From: Mycobacterium sp.
GTDB taxonomy: Bacteria > Actinomycetota > Actinomycetes > Mycobacteriales > Mycobacteriaceae
DNA: 32,193 bases
Assembly (NCBI GenBank): GCA_020438865.1
Contig: JAGQTU010000048.1
Span: 1-32,193, forward strand
Direction: 5' to 3'
The notes below the pieces were generated by a model. The model did no database searches. It was not told the DNA's origin and saw only the letters and a program-made list of their open reading frames with translations. Shown piece by piece: positions 25,600 to 32,193 of this stretch. Made by a program: the position numbers and the translations under genes. Each line of letters opens with the position of its first letter. Within the stretch, counting starts at the first letter, position 1.

Positions 25600-26390
25600 T
25601 GGCGTCATTGGCGGATGTTCCGCAGGAGGTTGCCGGCCACGGTCTGCTGACCGGCAAGGTCGTCGTCGTGACGGCGGCCGCCGGCACCGGCATCGGGTCG
25701 GCGACCGCCCGCCGTGCGCTGGCCGAGGGTGCCGACGTGATGATCTCCGACCATCACGAACGCCGGCTGGGCGAAACCCGCGACGAGCTGGCCGCATTGG
25801 GGTTGGGTCGGGTGGAGAGCGTGGTGTGTGACGTCACGTCCACCGCGCAGGTCGACGCGCTGATCGCCTCGACCACCGCCCGGCTGGGCCGCCTCGACGT
25901 GCTGGTCAACAATGCGGGCCTGGGTGGTGAGACGCCTGTCGTCGACATGACCGACGAGGAGTGGGACCGCGTTGTCAACGTCACCCTCACCTCGGTGATG
26001 CGGGCGACCCGCGCTGCGCTGCGCTACTTCCGCGAGGCGGGCCACGGCGGTGTGATCGTCAACAACGCCAGCGTGCTGGCGTGGCGCGCGCAGCACTCCC
26101 AGTCGCACTATGCCGCGGCCAAGGCCGGTGTGATGGCGTTGACCCGTTGCAGCGCAATCGAAGCCGTCGAGTACGGGGTGCGGATCAACGCCGTCAGCCC
26201 CAGCATCGCGCGGCACAAGTTCCTCGAGAAGGTCAGTTCGGCGGAATTCCTCGACCGGCTGTCGGAGGGTGAGGCCTTCGGCCGGGCCGCCGAGCCGTGG
26301 GAGATCGCAGCCACCATCGCGTTCCTCGCCAGCGACTACTCGAGTTACCTGACCGGCGAAGTGATTTCGGTATCGAGCCAGCATCCATGA
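25599..26390 (+). CDS. ipdF: Short-chain dehydrogenase IpdF (ring C/D degradation)
   Basis: The 263-residue SDR oxidoreductase contains a cofactor motif AAAGTGIGSA (residues about 26-35), VLVNNAGLGG, the catalytic Ser in NNASVLAW and the YxxxK pair in SHYAAAKAG. It corresponds to Rv3559c, assigned to an oxidoreduction of the hydroxylated HIP-CoA ring system. The start is GTG 25599, overlapping the fadE30 stop; its own TGA overlaps the kstR2 ATG. The glycine motif is slightly unusual (TAAAGTGIG in place of TGGGxGIG), as in the orthologue family. It is a cytoplasmic enzyme. Confidence 0.94.
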   Translation: MASLADVPQEVAGHGLLTGKVVVVTAAAGTGIGSATARRALAEGADVMISDHHERRLGETRDELAALGLGRVESVVCDVTSTAQVDALIASTTARLGRLDVLVNNAGLGGETPVVDMTDEEWDRVVNVTLTSVMRATRAALRYFREAGHGGVIVNNASVLAWRAQHSQSHYAAAKAGVMALTRCSAIEAVEYGVRINAVSPSIARHKFLEKVSSAEFLDRLSEGEAFGRAAEPWEIAATIAFLASDYSSYLTGEVISVSSQHP

Positions 26391-26983
26391 CAGAACAGCC
26401 GGTCAGCCGTCGCGACGAGCTCCTCGATCTCGCCGCGACCATGTTCGCCGAGCGCGGCCTGCGTGCGACCACCGTGCGCGATATCGCCGACTCGGCGGGC
26501 ATTCTGTCCGGCAGCCTCTATCACCACTTCAAGAGCAAGGAGCAGATGGTCGAGGAGGTCCTGCGCGACTTCCTGGACTGGCTGTTCGCCCGCTATCAGG
26601 AGATTGTCGAAACCGAGCCCAATCCACTCGAACGGCTCAAGGGCCTGTTCATGGCCTCGTTCGAGGCGATCGAGCACCGGCACGCCCAGGTGGTGATCTA
26701 TCAGGACGAGGCCAAGCGACTGTCGTCGTTGCCGCAGTTCGACTTCGTCGACATCCGCAACAAAGAGCAGCGCAAGATGTGGCTCGATCTGCTCAACGAG
26801 GGCGTCGAGCAGGGTTGCTTCCGTCCCGACATCGACGTGGACGTGGTGTACCGGTTCATTCGCGACACCACCTGGGTCTCGGTACGTTGGTATCAACCGG
26901 GTGGTCCGCTGACGGCGGAAGAGGTTGGCCGCCAATACCTATCCATCGTGCTCGGCGGAATCTCCGCCCAGAACAATCCATAA
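26387..26983 (+). CDS. kstR2: KstR2, TetR-family repressor of HIP degradation
   Basis: The 198-residue regulator has its helix-turn-helix at about residues 29-48 (TVRDIADSAGILSGSLYHHF) and the ligand domain with GLFMASFEAIEHRHAQVVIYQDEAKRL in two adjoining helices. It corresponds to Rv3557c, which binds HIP-CoA and then releases its operators. I chose ATG 26387, which overlaps the ipdF TGA (ATGA) and gives the known length. It should act at the operator 24421-24434 and so control its own operon. The fadA6 gene follows after ten bases. Confidence 0.96.
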   Translation: MTEQPVSRRDELLDLAATMFAERGLRATTVRDIADSAGILSGSLYHHFKSKEQMVEEVLRDFLDWLFARYQEIVETEPNPLERLKGLFMASFEAIEHRHAQVVIYQDEAKRLSSLPQFDFVDIRNKEQRKMWLDLLNEGVEQGCFRPDIDVDVVYRFIRDTTWVSVRWYQPGGPLTAEEVGRQYLSIVLGGISAQNNP

Positions 26984-26993
26984 GGAGATCGAC

Positions 26994-28142
26994 ATGGCTG
27001 AGGCATACGTCATCGAGGCCGTCCGGACGGCCGTCGGCAAGCGCAACGGATCGCTGGCGAAGGTCCATCCCATCGACCTGGGCGTCGCGGCCTTCCGCGG
27101 TCTGTTCGACCGCGTCGACGTCGACCCCGCTGCGGTCGACGACGTGGTGGTGGGCTGCCTGGACACCATCGGCCCGCAGGCGGGCAACATCGGGCGCAAC
27201 ACCTGGCTGGCCGCGGGCTATCCGGAAGAGGTGCCCGGGGTTACCGTGGACCGGCAGTGCGGCTCGAGTCAGCAGGCGATCTCCTTTGGTGCGCAGGCGA
27301 TCATGGCCGGCACCGCGGACTTCATCCTGGCCGGCGGCATGCAGAACATGAGTGCCATCCCCATCTCTTCGGCGATGACCGTCGCCGAGCAGTTCGGGTT
27401 CACCTCGCCGACCAACGAGTCGGAGAACTGGCTGCACCGCTACGGCGATCAGGAGATCTCCCAGTTCCGCGGCGCGGAGATGATCGCCGAGAAGTGGAAC
27501 ATCTCGCGCGAGGAGATGGAGGAGTTCGCCTTCGGCAGCCACGAGAAGGCGTTCGCGGCCATCCGCGCCGGGCATTTCGAGAACGAGATCGTCCCGGTCG
27601 GATCCTTCCGCACCGACGAGGGCCCGCGCGAGTCGAGCCTGGAGAAGATGGCCGCACTCAAGCCACTGCGGGAGGGCGGTCGGCTCACCGCGGCGATGGC
27701 CAGCCAGATCTCCGACGGCGCCAGCGCGGTGCTGCTCGCCTCCGAGCAGGCGGTGAAGGACCACAAGCTGACACCGCGCGCCCGCATCCACCACATCAGC
27801 GCCCGCGGCGCCGATCCGGTGTTCATGCTCACCGGGCCCATCCCGGCCACCCGCTACGCGCTCGACAAGGCCGGCCTGACGATCGACGATATCGACGTCG
27901 TCGAGATCAACGAGGCGTTCGCGCCGGTCGTGATGGCCTGGCTCAAGGAGACCAACGCCGACCCAGAGAAGGTCAATCCCAACGGGGGCGCGATCGCGCT
28001 CGGTCATCCGCTCGGGGCTACCGGCGCCAAGCTGTTCACCACCATGCTCAACGAACTCGAGCGCACGGGAGGCCGCTACGGCCTGCAGACGATGTGCGAG
28101 GGTGGCGGCACCGCCAACGTCACCATCATCGAACGCCTCTGA
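26994..28142 (+). CDS. fadA6: Acetyl-CoA acetyltransferase (thiolase) FadA6
   Basis: The 382-residue thiolase carries the nucleophile Cys89 in DRQCGSSQQA, the active-site His338 in AIALGHPLG and the second Cys368 in MCEGGG. These are the full catalytic set for thiolytic cleavage with CoA. It is close to Rv3556c, placed in the final steps of ring C/D degradation. ATG 26994 has an ideal TAAGGAG ahead and follows kstR2 by ten bases. It is the last gene of the fadE30-ipdF-kstR2-fadA6 operon and ends before a hairpin shared with the convergent dehydrogenase gene. Confidence 0.95.
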   Translation: MAEAYVIEAVRTAVGKRNGSLAKVHPIDLGVAAFRGLFDRVDVDPAAVDDVVVGCLDTIGPQAGNIGRNTWLAAGYPEEVPGVTVDRQCGSSQQAISFGAQAIMAGTADFILAGGMQNMSAIPISSAMTVAEQFGFTSPTNESENWLHRYGDQEISQFRGAEMIAEKWNISREEMEEFAFGSHEKAFAAIRAGHFENEIVPVGSFRTDEGPRESSLEKMAALKPLREGGRLTAAMASQISDGASAVLLASEQAVKDHKLTPRARIHHISARGADPVFMLTGPIPATRYALDKAGLTIDDIDVVEINEAFAPVVMAWLKETNADPEKVNPNGGAIALGHPLGATGAKLFTTMLNELERTGGRYGLQTMCEGGGTANVTIIERL

Positions 28143-28152
28143 GTTGCTCGAC

Positions 28153-28202
28153 TGTGGGCACTGTGCACGGGACTGGGCGAAAAACCGTGCGCAAGGCCCA
28201 CA
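28153..28202. terminator. Bidirectional terminator-like hairpin
   Basis: TGTGGGC (28153-28159) pairs with GCCCACA (28196-28202), and inside it GCACGG (28165-28170) pairs with CCGTGC (28185-28190), with a loop containing AAAAA. The element fills the 64-base gap between the convergent fadA6 and dehydrogenase genes. There is no strong T-run on either side, so the efficiency is uncertain. Confidence 0.6.
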
Positions 28203-28206
28203 CTCG

Positions 28207-29322
28207 TCAGTGGTCGTGCAGGATGACGCCGCGGATGTTGCGGCCGGCCAGCATGTCGTCGAAGCCCTCGTTGATGTCGGCGAGTTTGTACTCGCGGGTC
28301 ACGGTCTCGTCGAGTAGTAGCTGCCCGTCTCGATAGAGGTTGAGCAACCGCGGAATGTCGGCACGCGGATTGGCCTCGCCGTAGAGACTGCCCAGTAACC
28401 GCTTCTGGAACAGCGTGATCCACGCCATCGGTAGCTGGGCGTTGAGATCCTCGGTCGGTGCCAAGCCGGTGAGCACCACCGCGCCGCCCTTGCGGATGAT
28501 GTTGAACGCGTCATTGATCATCGGCCCCTCGACCACCCCGACGGTCAACAGTGCCGAGTCGGCCATCACCCCGCGGGTCAGGTCGGCGACCAGCGCGGTG
28601 GCCTCGGCGATGGAGGTCACGAAGTGGGTGGCGCCGAACTCGAATGCCTTGTCGCGCTTGACCTCCACGGGTTCGACCACAATGATCCGCTCAGCACCGG
28701 CCAGCCGGGCGCCCTGCACGGCGCCGCTGCCGATACCGCCGAAGCCGATGACGACGACGGTGTCGCCGGGCCGGATGTCGGCGGTGTTTACCGCCGAACC
28801 CCAGCCGGTCATCACCCCACAGCCGAGCAGGCACGCCCGGTTCAACGGCAGATCGTCGTCGATCTTGACCACCGACGCATCCGAAAGCGTGCCGTATTGC
28901 GAGAAGCTGCCGACCCCGGCAAGCGTGCCGACGTCGTGGCCCTTGACCTTGCGGCGGTAGGTGCCGTCGGTCTGGATTCCGGCGAGGATTAACGCGCCGA
29001 GGTCGCAGAGGTTCTGATGTCCACTGGCGCACCACCGACAACGCCCGCAAGCCGGCAGGAACGATGTCACGACGTGGTCGCCGGGCTTGAGATCACGCAC
29101 GCCCGGGCCGATCTCCTGGACGATTCCCGCGCCCTCGTGCCCGCCGATGATCGGCAGTGGCACCCCGGCGAGATCGCCGGTGCGCACATGCTGGTCGGAG
29201 TGGCACAGCCCGGTGGCCTCGAACTCGATCAGGACCTCGCCCTCCTTGGGCCCGTCGAGGTCGACCTCCTCGATCTGCCAGTCCCCGTCGATTTCCCACA
29301 GCACCGCGGCGTTGGTCTTCAT
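28207..29322 (-). CDS. Zinc-dependent, NDMA-type alcohol dehydrogenase (MDR family)
   Basis: The 371-residue medium-chain dehydrogenase has catalytic zinc ligands in GLCHSDQH (Cys39) and GGHEGAG (His61) and a four-Cys structural zinc site in CGRCRWCASGHQNLC. The Rossmann motif is VVIGFGGIGSGAVQGA. The sequence is of the Rxyl_3153/NDMA-dependent actinobacterial group, in which the NAD(H) is held tightly and mycofactocin is often the electron carrier. The substrate is unknown. It lies at the edge of the KstR2 operon but in the opposite direction and is not part of the M. tuberculosis cluster. The start is ATG 29322. No mycofactocin genes are in the window. Confidence 0.88.
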   Translation of the reverse strand: MKTNAAVLWEIDGDWQIEEVDLDGPKEGEVLIEFEATGLCHSDQHVRTGDLAGVPLPIIGGHEGAGIVQEIGPGVRDLKPGDHVVTSFLPACGRCRWCASGHQNLCDLGALILAGIQTDGTYRRKVKGHDVGTLAGVGSFSQYGTLSDASVVKIDDDLPLNRACLLGCGVMTGWGSAVNTADIRPGDTVVVIGFGGIGSGAVQGARLAGAERIIVVEPVEVKRDKAFEFGATHFVTSIAEATALVADLTRGVMADSALLTVGVVEGPMINDAFNIIRKGGAVVLTGLAPTEDLNAQLPMAWITLFQKRLLGSLYGEANPRADIPRLLNLYRDGQLLLDETVTREYKLADINEGFDDMLAGRNIRGVILHDH

Positions 29323-29363
29323 GACCGGAAGTCTAGGGACCGCAGCTGTGCGCGACGGCGTAA

Positions 29364-29378
29364 TCCCGCGAGGCGGGA
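29364..29378 (-). terminator. Hairpin downstream of the SatD-membrane protein pair
   Basis: TCCCGC-GAG-GCGGGA forms a perfect 6-base stem seven bases after the stop of the minus-strand membrane protein gene and upstream of the dehydrogenase start. It is terminator-like but lacks a T-run. It suggests that the dehydrogenase is transcribed separately. Confidence 0.4.
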
Positions 29379-29385
29379 CCCGGCG

Positions 29386-30126
29386 TTACTGGGCCAGTGC
29401 GAGGCCGCCGAGTGCGACGATCCAGCTGGCGAAGCTGCCGACCAAGAAGTACTCGGTCACGTCGTCGATGCCGATGCCGCCGTTCTCGCGGGCCTTCTGG
29501 GCGTTGATCTCCGGGAAGCGGATGATGCTCTTGGCCGCCACCACGGCGGTCGCGGCGGCCAGTTGCCCCGCCAGGCTCAGCCCCAGGATCAGCAGGCGCT
29601 CCATCGGACCGAGCAGCCGGCCGCCCTTGAGCCGGTCGGAGGCCTGCGGTTGGCCGGCGGGTTTCACCGCGCCGACCGACCCCAGCAGCAGGCGCACCAA
29701 CTGGTTGCCGGTCACCAACTGCAGCAGGACCACGCCCACCACCATGACGAGCCGCCCGGGCTGGAGTGAATCGATGCCGGGCAGCGTCGTCCACTGCGAC
29801 CAGGCCTGTACCGCGCCGGCGACGGGTGAGCCGAATCCGGAGAGCAGTACCAGCGCTGCGATCACCGCCATGAACAACACCAGCGGTGCCAGCTGCCTGC
29901 GGCCCCCCACCCGCTCGGCGTGCGTGCAGGCCAGCTCCCACGCCGGCACCGACGCCGCCACGAGGCCGATCAGCAGGAGGTCACCGGGATGCCACAGCCC
30001 GCACATCGCCGCCGTTGCGAGCGTCGCCAGCGCCCCGATCAGCGCGCCGGCCCAGGTGCGCGTCGTCAGCCGCCGTGCGATGTCGGCGCAGCCGACGGCG
30101 ATCAAGAACACCGCGACGGCGCTCAT
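29386..30126 (-). CDS. Membrane protein, DUF3307-like partner of SatD
   Basis: The 246-residue polytopic membrane protein has about six hydrophobic segments. Its last third contains GRLLGPMERLLILGLSLAGQ, then AAKSIIRFPEI and VTEYFLVGSFASW, a block I associate with DUF3307-type proteins that often sit beside SatD genes. No catalytic motif is visible and the function is unknown. The start is ATG 30126; the open frame continues upstream to 30759 only as an out-of-frame reading of satD. It lies 31 bases after the satD stop on the same strand, so the two genes are very likely co-transcribed. Confidence 0.75.
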   Translation of the reverse strand: MSAVAVFLIAVGCADIARRLTTRTWAGALIGALATLATAAMCGLWHPGDLLLIGLVAASVPAWELACTHAERVGGRRQLAPLVLFMAVIAALVLLSGFGSPVAGAVQAWSQWTTLPGIDSLQPGRLVMVVGVVLLQLVTGNQLVRLLLGSVGAVKPAGQPQASDRLKGGRLLGPMERLLILGLSLAGQLAAATAVVAAKSIIRFPEINAQKARENGGIGIDDVTEYFLVGSFASWIVALGGLALAQ

Positions 30127-30157
30127 CGGCGCGTCCTCATTGTCCGGTTCGCTTCGC

Positions 30158-30805
30158 TCATCGGACGGTCCGCAATTGATCGGAGGCCAACACCAGAAGG
30201 TCCAGTCCATCGCGCGCGGTGCGCTGGGACACCGCCGAGGCGCTGATACCTTCCATTTCCGCCAGTTCCTTCTTCGTCCTGTGTTCGAGCAGACCGCGCA
30301 GCAGTCGCAGCGATCGCGCATCCACCGATCCAAGCAGGTGGTCCCGACACAACAGGGCGGCGTTGACGGCGTTGGCGTCCGGTCCGTCGTCGGCGGCGCT
30401 GCGGTAGGCGGTGCGGACATGGGCCAGCGCGGGCTGCTGCTGGGCGGCGGCAGTCCACTCGATGGCCTCCCGCGCCGACCACCAGCCCGGGCCGTCCTGG
30501 ATACCGGTGCTCGGGTCGAGGACCGTGACCTCGCCCCAGCCGATGCCGAAGCGCACGTCGATGTCCGGCGCCACGGCGAGCCGTACCTGCAGTGCCGCGT
30601 CGATGGCGGCGCCGACGGTGGGGTAGCTGCCCTGGAACTCGTCACCGACGGTGAAAGCCGGCGGATCGGTCGCCGCCGACGCCTGGTCGTGCAGCGCCGC
30701 TGCGAGCCGGCGGTGCAGAGCGGCGCGGTCCGCGGTGTGGCGAGATCCCACGACGTCACCGATCAGCGCTGCTCTAAATGAAGCTCCAGCCTTCATTCGA
30801 GTCAC
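30158..30805 (-). CDS. SatD-family protein with cyclase-like motifs and C-terminal helix-turn-helix
   Basis: The 215-residue protein contains ALIGDVVGSR (Asp17), VGDEFQGSY (Asp55), VRFGIGWGEV (85-93) and GWWSAREAIE (107-116), in that order. This is the SatD family, named from an acid-tolerance locus in Streptococcus. The order and spacing also resemble the class III nucleotidyl cyclase core, where two Asp residues bind metal. The C-terminus (about 172-200, KKELAEMEGISASAVSQRTARD) looks like a sigma-70 region 4-type helix-turn-helix. The start is GTG 30805, or possibly ATG 30796. The biochemical role is not established. The gene is preceded by an AT-rich cluster of repeats and followed by its membrane partner. 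Confidence 0.8.
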   Translation of the reverse strand: MTRMKAGASFRAALIGDVVGSRHTADRAALHRRLAAALHDQASAATDPPAFTVGDEFQGSYPTVGAAIDAALQVRLAVAPDIDVRFGIGWGEVTVLDPSTGIQDGPGWWSAREAIEWTAAAQQQPALAHVRTAYRSAADDGPDANAVNAALLCRDHLLGSVDARSLRLLRGLLEHRTKKELAEMEGISASAVSQRTARDGLDLLVLASDQLRTVR

Positions 30806-30853
30806 ATAAAGATAATAGCTTCATTATCATGAAATTTAGCTCTCAGCTTCATT
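30776..30853. repeat. AT-rich cluster of AGCTTCATT repeats at the satD start
   Basis: AGCTTCATT occurs at 30817-30825 and 30845-30853, 28 bases apart. A near copy AGCCTTCATT lies at 30788-30797 and an inverted copy AATGAAGCT at 30777-30785. The 30817 copy starts within the palindrome GATAAT-AGCTTC-ATTATC (30811-30828). The stretch is strikingly AT-rich for this genome and spans the satD start and the end of the upstream gene. It looks like a multi-site operator. Confidence 0.55.
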
Positions 30854-31271
30854 GCACCGAAGTCTCGATGCTGGCCCGCAGGTAGTGGTCGATACCGGTC
30901 CGCTCGAAGGTTCGCCGACGGTCGCGGGGTAGCAGCGGCAGCGCCTCGGTGGCGTCGATGATCTCCGGAGCTGTCAGCTCGAACGTTTCGCCCCTTGTGG
31001 TGAGACTGGCGTGCCCGGCGGTCAGGACATTGCGCAGCCAGTCCACCTGGGTGCCATAGGGCAGCGGAACGATGAATCGCTCGCCGACCCGGTCGGCCAC
31101 CACGGGAGTGGCGAACTGCTTGCCGGACCGTCGACCGGTGTGCCGGATGACTGAGGCGTACCAATACCGGGTGCCGGCCAACCGCAGCATGAGCGGGTTG
31201 AGCAGGTACTTGTTGGAGAGCCGAATCAGGTCGCGGAACTGGCGCGGCCAGGTGTCCGGTGCGAATGCCAT
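30849..31271 (-). CDS. Deazaflavin (F420)-dependent nitroreductase-family protein
   Basis: The 140-residue protein belongs to the Ddn/DUF385 split-barrel family. Segments typical of it are SVIRHTGRRSGKQFATPVV (phosphate contacts of F420), VPLPYGTQVDWLRNVLTAG and GETFELTAPEII. Members reduce quinones, nitro compounds or unknown lipophilic substrates with F420H2, often at the membrane. It is shorter at the N-terminus than Ddn and has no signal. The start is ATG 31271. The last codons form part of the repeat cluster ahead of satD, which begins 43 bases later, so the two may share a transcript. Confidence 0.87.
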   Translation of the reverse strand: MAFAPDTWPRQFRDLIRLSNKYLLNPLMLRLAGTRYWYASVIRHTGRRSGKQFATPVVADRVGERFIVPLPYGTQVDWLRNVLTAGHASLTTRGETFELTAPEIIDATEALPLLPRDRRRTFERTGIDHYLRASIETSVQ

Positions 31272-31317
31272 GACATCCCCCGAGCGTCGTGTGGCGTTAT
31301 GCGGCTCACGATACTCG

Positions 31318-32193
31318 TCATTCGACCAGCGCGGCCGCCGCCTGAAGGTGCTTGACGGCGTCGCCGACGATGGTCTGGATCAGCTCGGCACACGACGGCA
31401 GATCGTCGATGATCCCGGCCACCTGGCCCGAGGCCAGCACACCGGCCTCGGTGTTGCCCTCCACCAGGCCGGCCTTCAGCAGCATCGGGGTGTTGGCGGC
31501 CATCAGCACCTGCGACCAGGTGAGGTCTTTGCCGTGTCGCATCGCCAGCCCATCGCGGATCATCGACGTCCAGCTCATCTGCGACATCTTCTTGAACTTC
31601 GCGGCGTTGGCGATCGCCGCGGTGAAACCCCTTACCCGGGAGCCGCTCTCGAGTTTCTCGACCAGTCCGGTGCGCAGTACGCGGTGCGGCATGCCGTCCA
31701 CCCGGGTGGAGACGACGGTACCGTCCAGGGCGGCGTGCAGGTAGCGCTGCTTGATCGCATCGGGAACCGTGGAGTCCGACGTGAGCAGAAAGCGGGTGCC
31801 CATCGCCACACCGGCAGCGCCGTAGGACAACGCGGCGGCCAGGCCGCGACCGTCGAAGAAACCGCCCGCGGCGACAACGGGAATGTCGACGGCGTCGAGC
31901 ACCGAGGGCAGCAGCAGCGTGGTGGCCACCGGGCCGGTGTGCCCGCCCCCCTCACCACCCTGGACGATGACCGCGTCGGCGCCCCAGCTCGCCACCTTGC
32001 GGGCGTGCTTGGCCGCACCCACCGACGGAACCACCACGGAGCCCGCCGCTTTGAGGCGCGCGATCAGTTCCTGCTTGGGCGCCAGCGCGAACGAGGCGAC
32101 CTTCACGCCTTCGCGGATCATCAGGTCGACCCGATCACCGGCGTCGGCCGCATCGGCGCGGATGTTGACACCGAACGGTTTATCGGTCGCGGC
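31318..32193 (-). CDS. ipdC: IpdC, flavin-dependent ring C/D oxidoreductase (5' end outside window)
   Basis: The frame runs off the right edge, so the N-terminus (roughly the first 70 residues) is missing. The visible 291 residues belong to the nitronate monooxygenase/2-nitropropane dioxygenase-like TIM barrel family: VIVQGGEGGGHTG, PVVAAGGFFDGRGLAAAL and GAAGVAMGTRFLLTSDS are the FMN phosphate and substrate loops. It is nearly identical to M. tuberculosis Rv3553, a KstR2-regulated enzyme needed for HIP degradation that introduces a double bond into the ring system. The C-terminus ASGQVAGIIDDLPSC...AAALVE matches the orthologue end. The promoter lies outside the window. Confidence 0.93.
   Translation of the reverse strand, partial: AATDKPFGVNIRADAADAGDRVDLMIREGVKVASFALAPKQELIARLKAAGSVVVPSVGAAKHARKVASWGADAVIVQGGEGGGHTGPVATTLLLPSVLDAVDIPVVAAGGFFDGRGLAAALSYGAAGVAMGTRFLLTSDSTVPDAIKQRYLHAALDGTVVSTRVDGMPHRVLRTGLVEKLESGSRVRGFTAAIANAAKFKKMSQMSWTSMIRDGLAMRHGKDLTWSQVLMAANTPMLLKAGLVEGNTEAGVLASGQVAGIIDDLPSCAELIQTIVGDAVKHLQAAAALVE

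Noticed and set aside
24358-25797. Long minus-strand extension of the fadD3 reading frame (total about 990 codons)
   Set aside because: It is antisense to fadE30, lacks any domain, and fadD3 has a proper RBS and known N-terminal length at 24357.
30127-30759. N-terminal extension of the membrane protein frame through satD
   Set aside because: It overlaps satD in another frame, is Arg/Ser-rich without motifs, and a good ATG exists at 30126.

Overview
The window is high-GC actinobacterial DNA, dense in genes, with many GTG starts and many ATGA or TGATG overlaps. Gene content and order match the Mycobacterium tuberculosis stretch from Rv3580c (cysS1) down to Rv3553 (ipdC), the kstR/kstR2 steroid-degradation island. 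The extra genes and the lack of PPE genes suggest a fast-growing mycobacterium (Mycolicibacterium type). This assignment rests on recognised proteins and synteny recalled from memory; no database search was run. No stretch longer than about 210 bases lacks a gene, and I saw no tRNA, rRNA, CRISPR array or insertion sequence.

Layout. (1) 1-4313: the 3' end of cysS overlapping rlmB, then a convergent, translationally coupled run pxpA - MBL hydrolase - ArsB-like transporter. (2) 4417-8216: a zinc-type ABC importer (znuABC) with a Zur-box-like palindrome in the intergenic region it shares with a LacI-family gene. (3) 8213-16064: otsB, kstR and the KstR regulon genes fadE34, kshB, hsaA, hsaC and hsaB, with KstR operators at the divergent promoters. 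The expected hsaD is missing between hsaA and hsaC; only short end fragments remain. (4) 16070-19631: five genes not seen here in M. tuberculosis (a monoacylglycerol-lipase-like hydrolase, a TetR regulator with two operators, an MHS-type MFS transporter and two small membrane proteins). (5) 19649-19745: end fragments of a second lost gene, the aspB-type aminotransferase (Rv3565 equivalent). (6) 19756-28142: the KstR2 regulon, fadE33-fadE32-fadE31-fadD3 on the minus strand and fadE30-ipdF-kstR2-fadA6 on the plus strand, around one perfect KstR2 operator. (7) 28207-32193: an NDMA-type alcohol dehydrogenase, a SatD-family protein with its membrane partner, a deazaflavin-type nitroreductase and the truncated 3' part of ipdC.

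How it works together. KshB supplies electrons for 9-alpha-hydroxylation of the steroid nucleus. HsaA/HsaB hydroxylate the aromatised A ring and HsaC cleaves it. HsaD should then hydrolyse the cleaved product to HIP, which FadD3 activates to HIP-CoA. FadE30, IpdF, IpdC, FadE31-33 and FadA6 take rings C and D apart. KstR senses early CoA intermediates and KstR2 senses HIP-CoA. The hsaD gap falls exactly at the step that joins the two regulons.

The most notable observations are the two matching gene scars (hsaD and aspB), each keeping only the ends of the ancestral gene. Next is the SatD protein, whose motifs resemble a class III nucleotide-cyclase fold joined to a C-terminal helix-turn-helix, preceded by an AT-rich cluster of repeated AGCTTCATT motifs.
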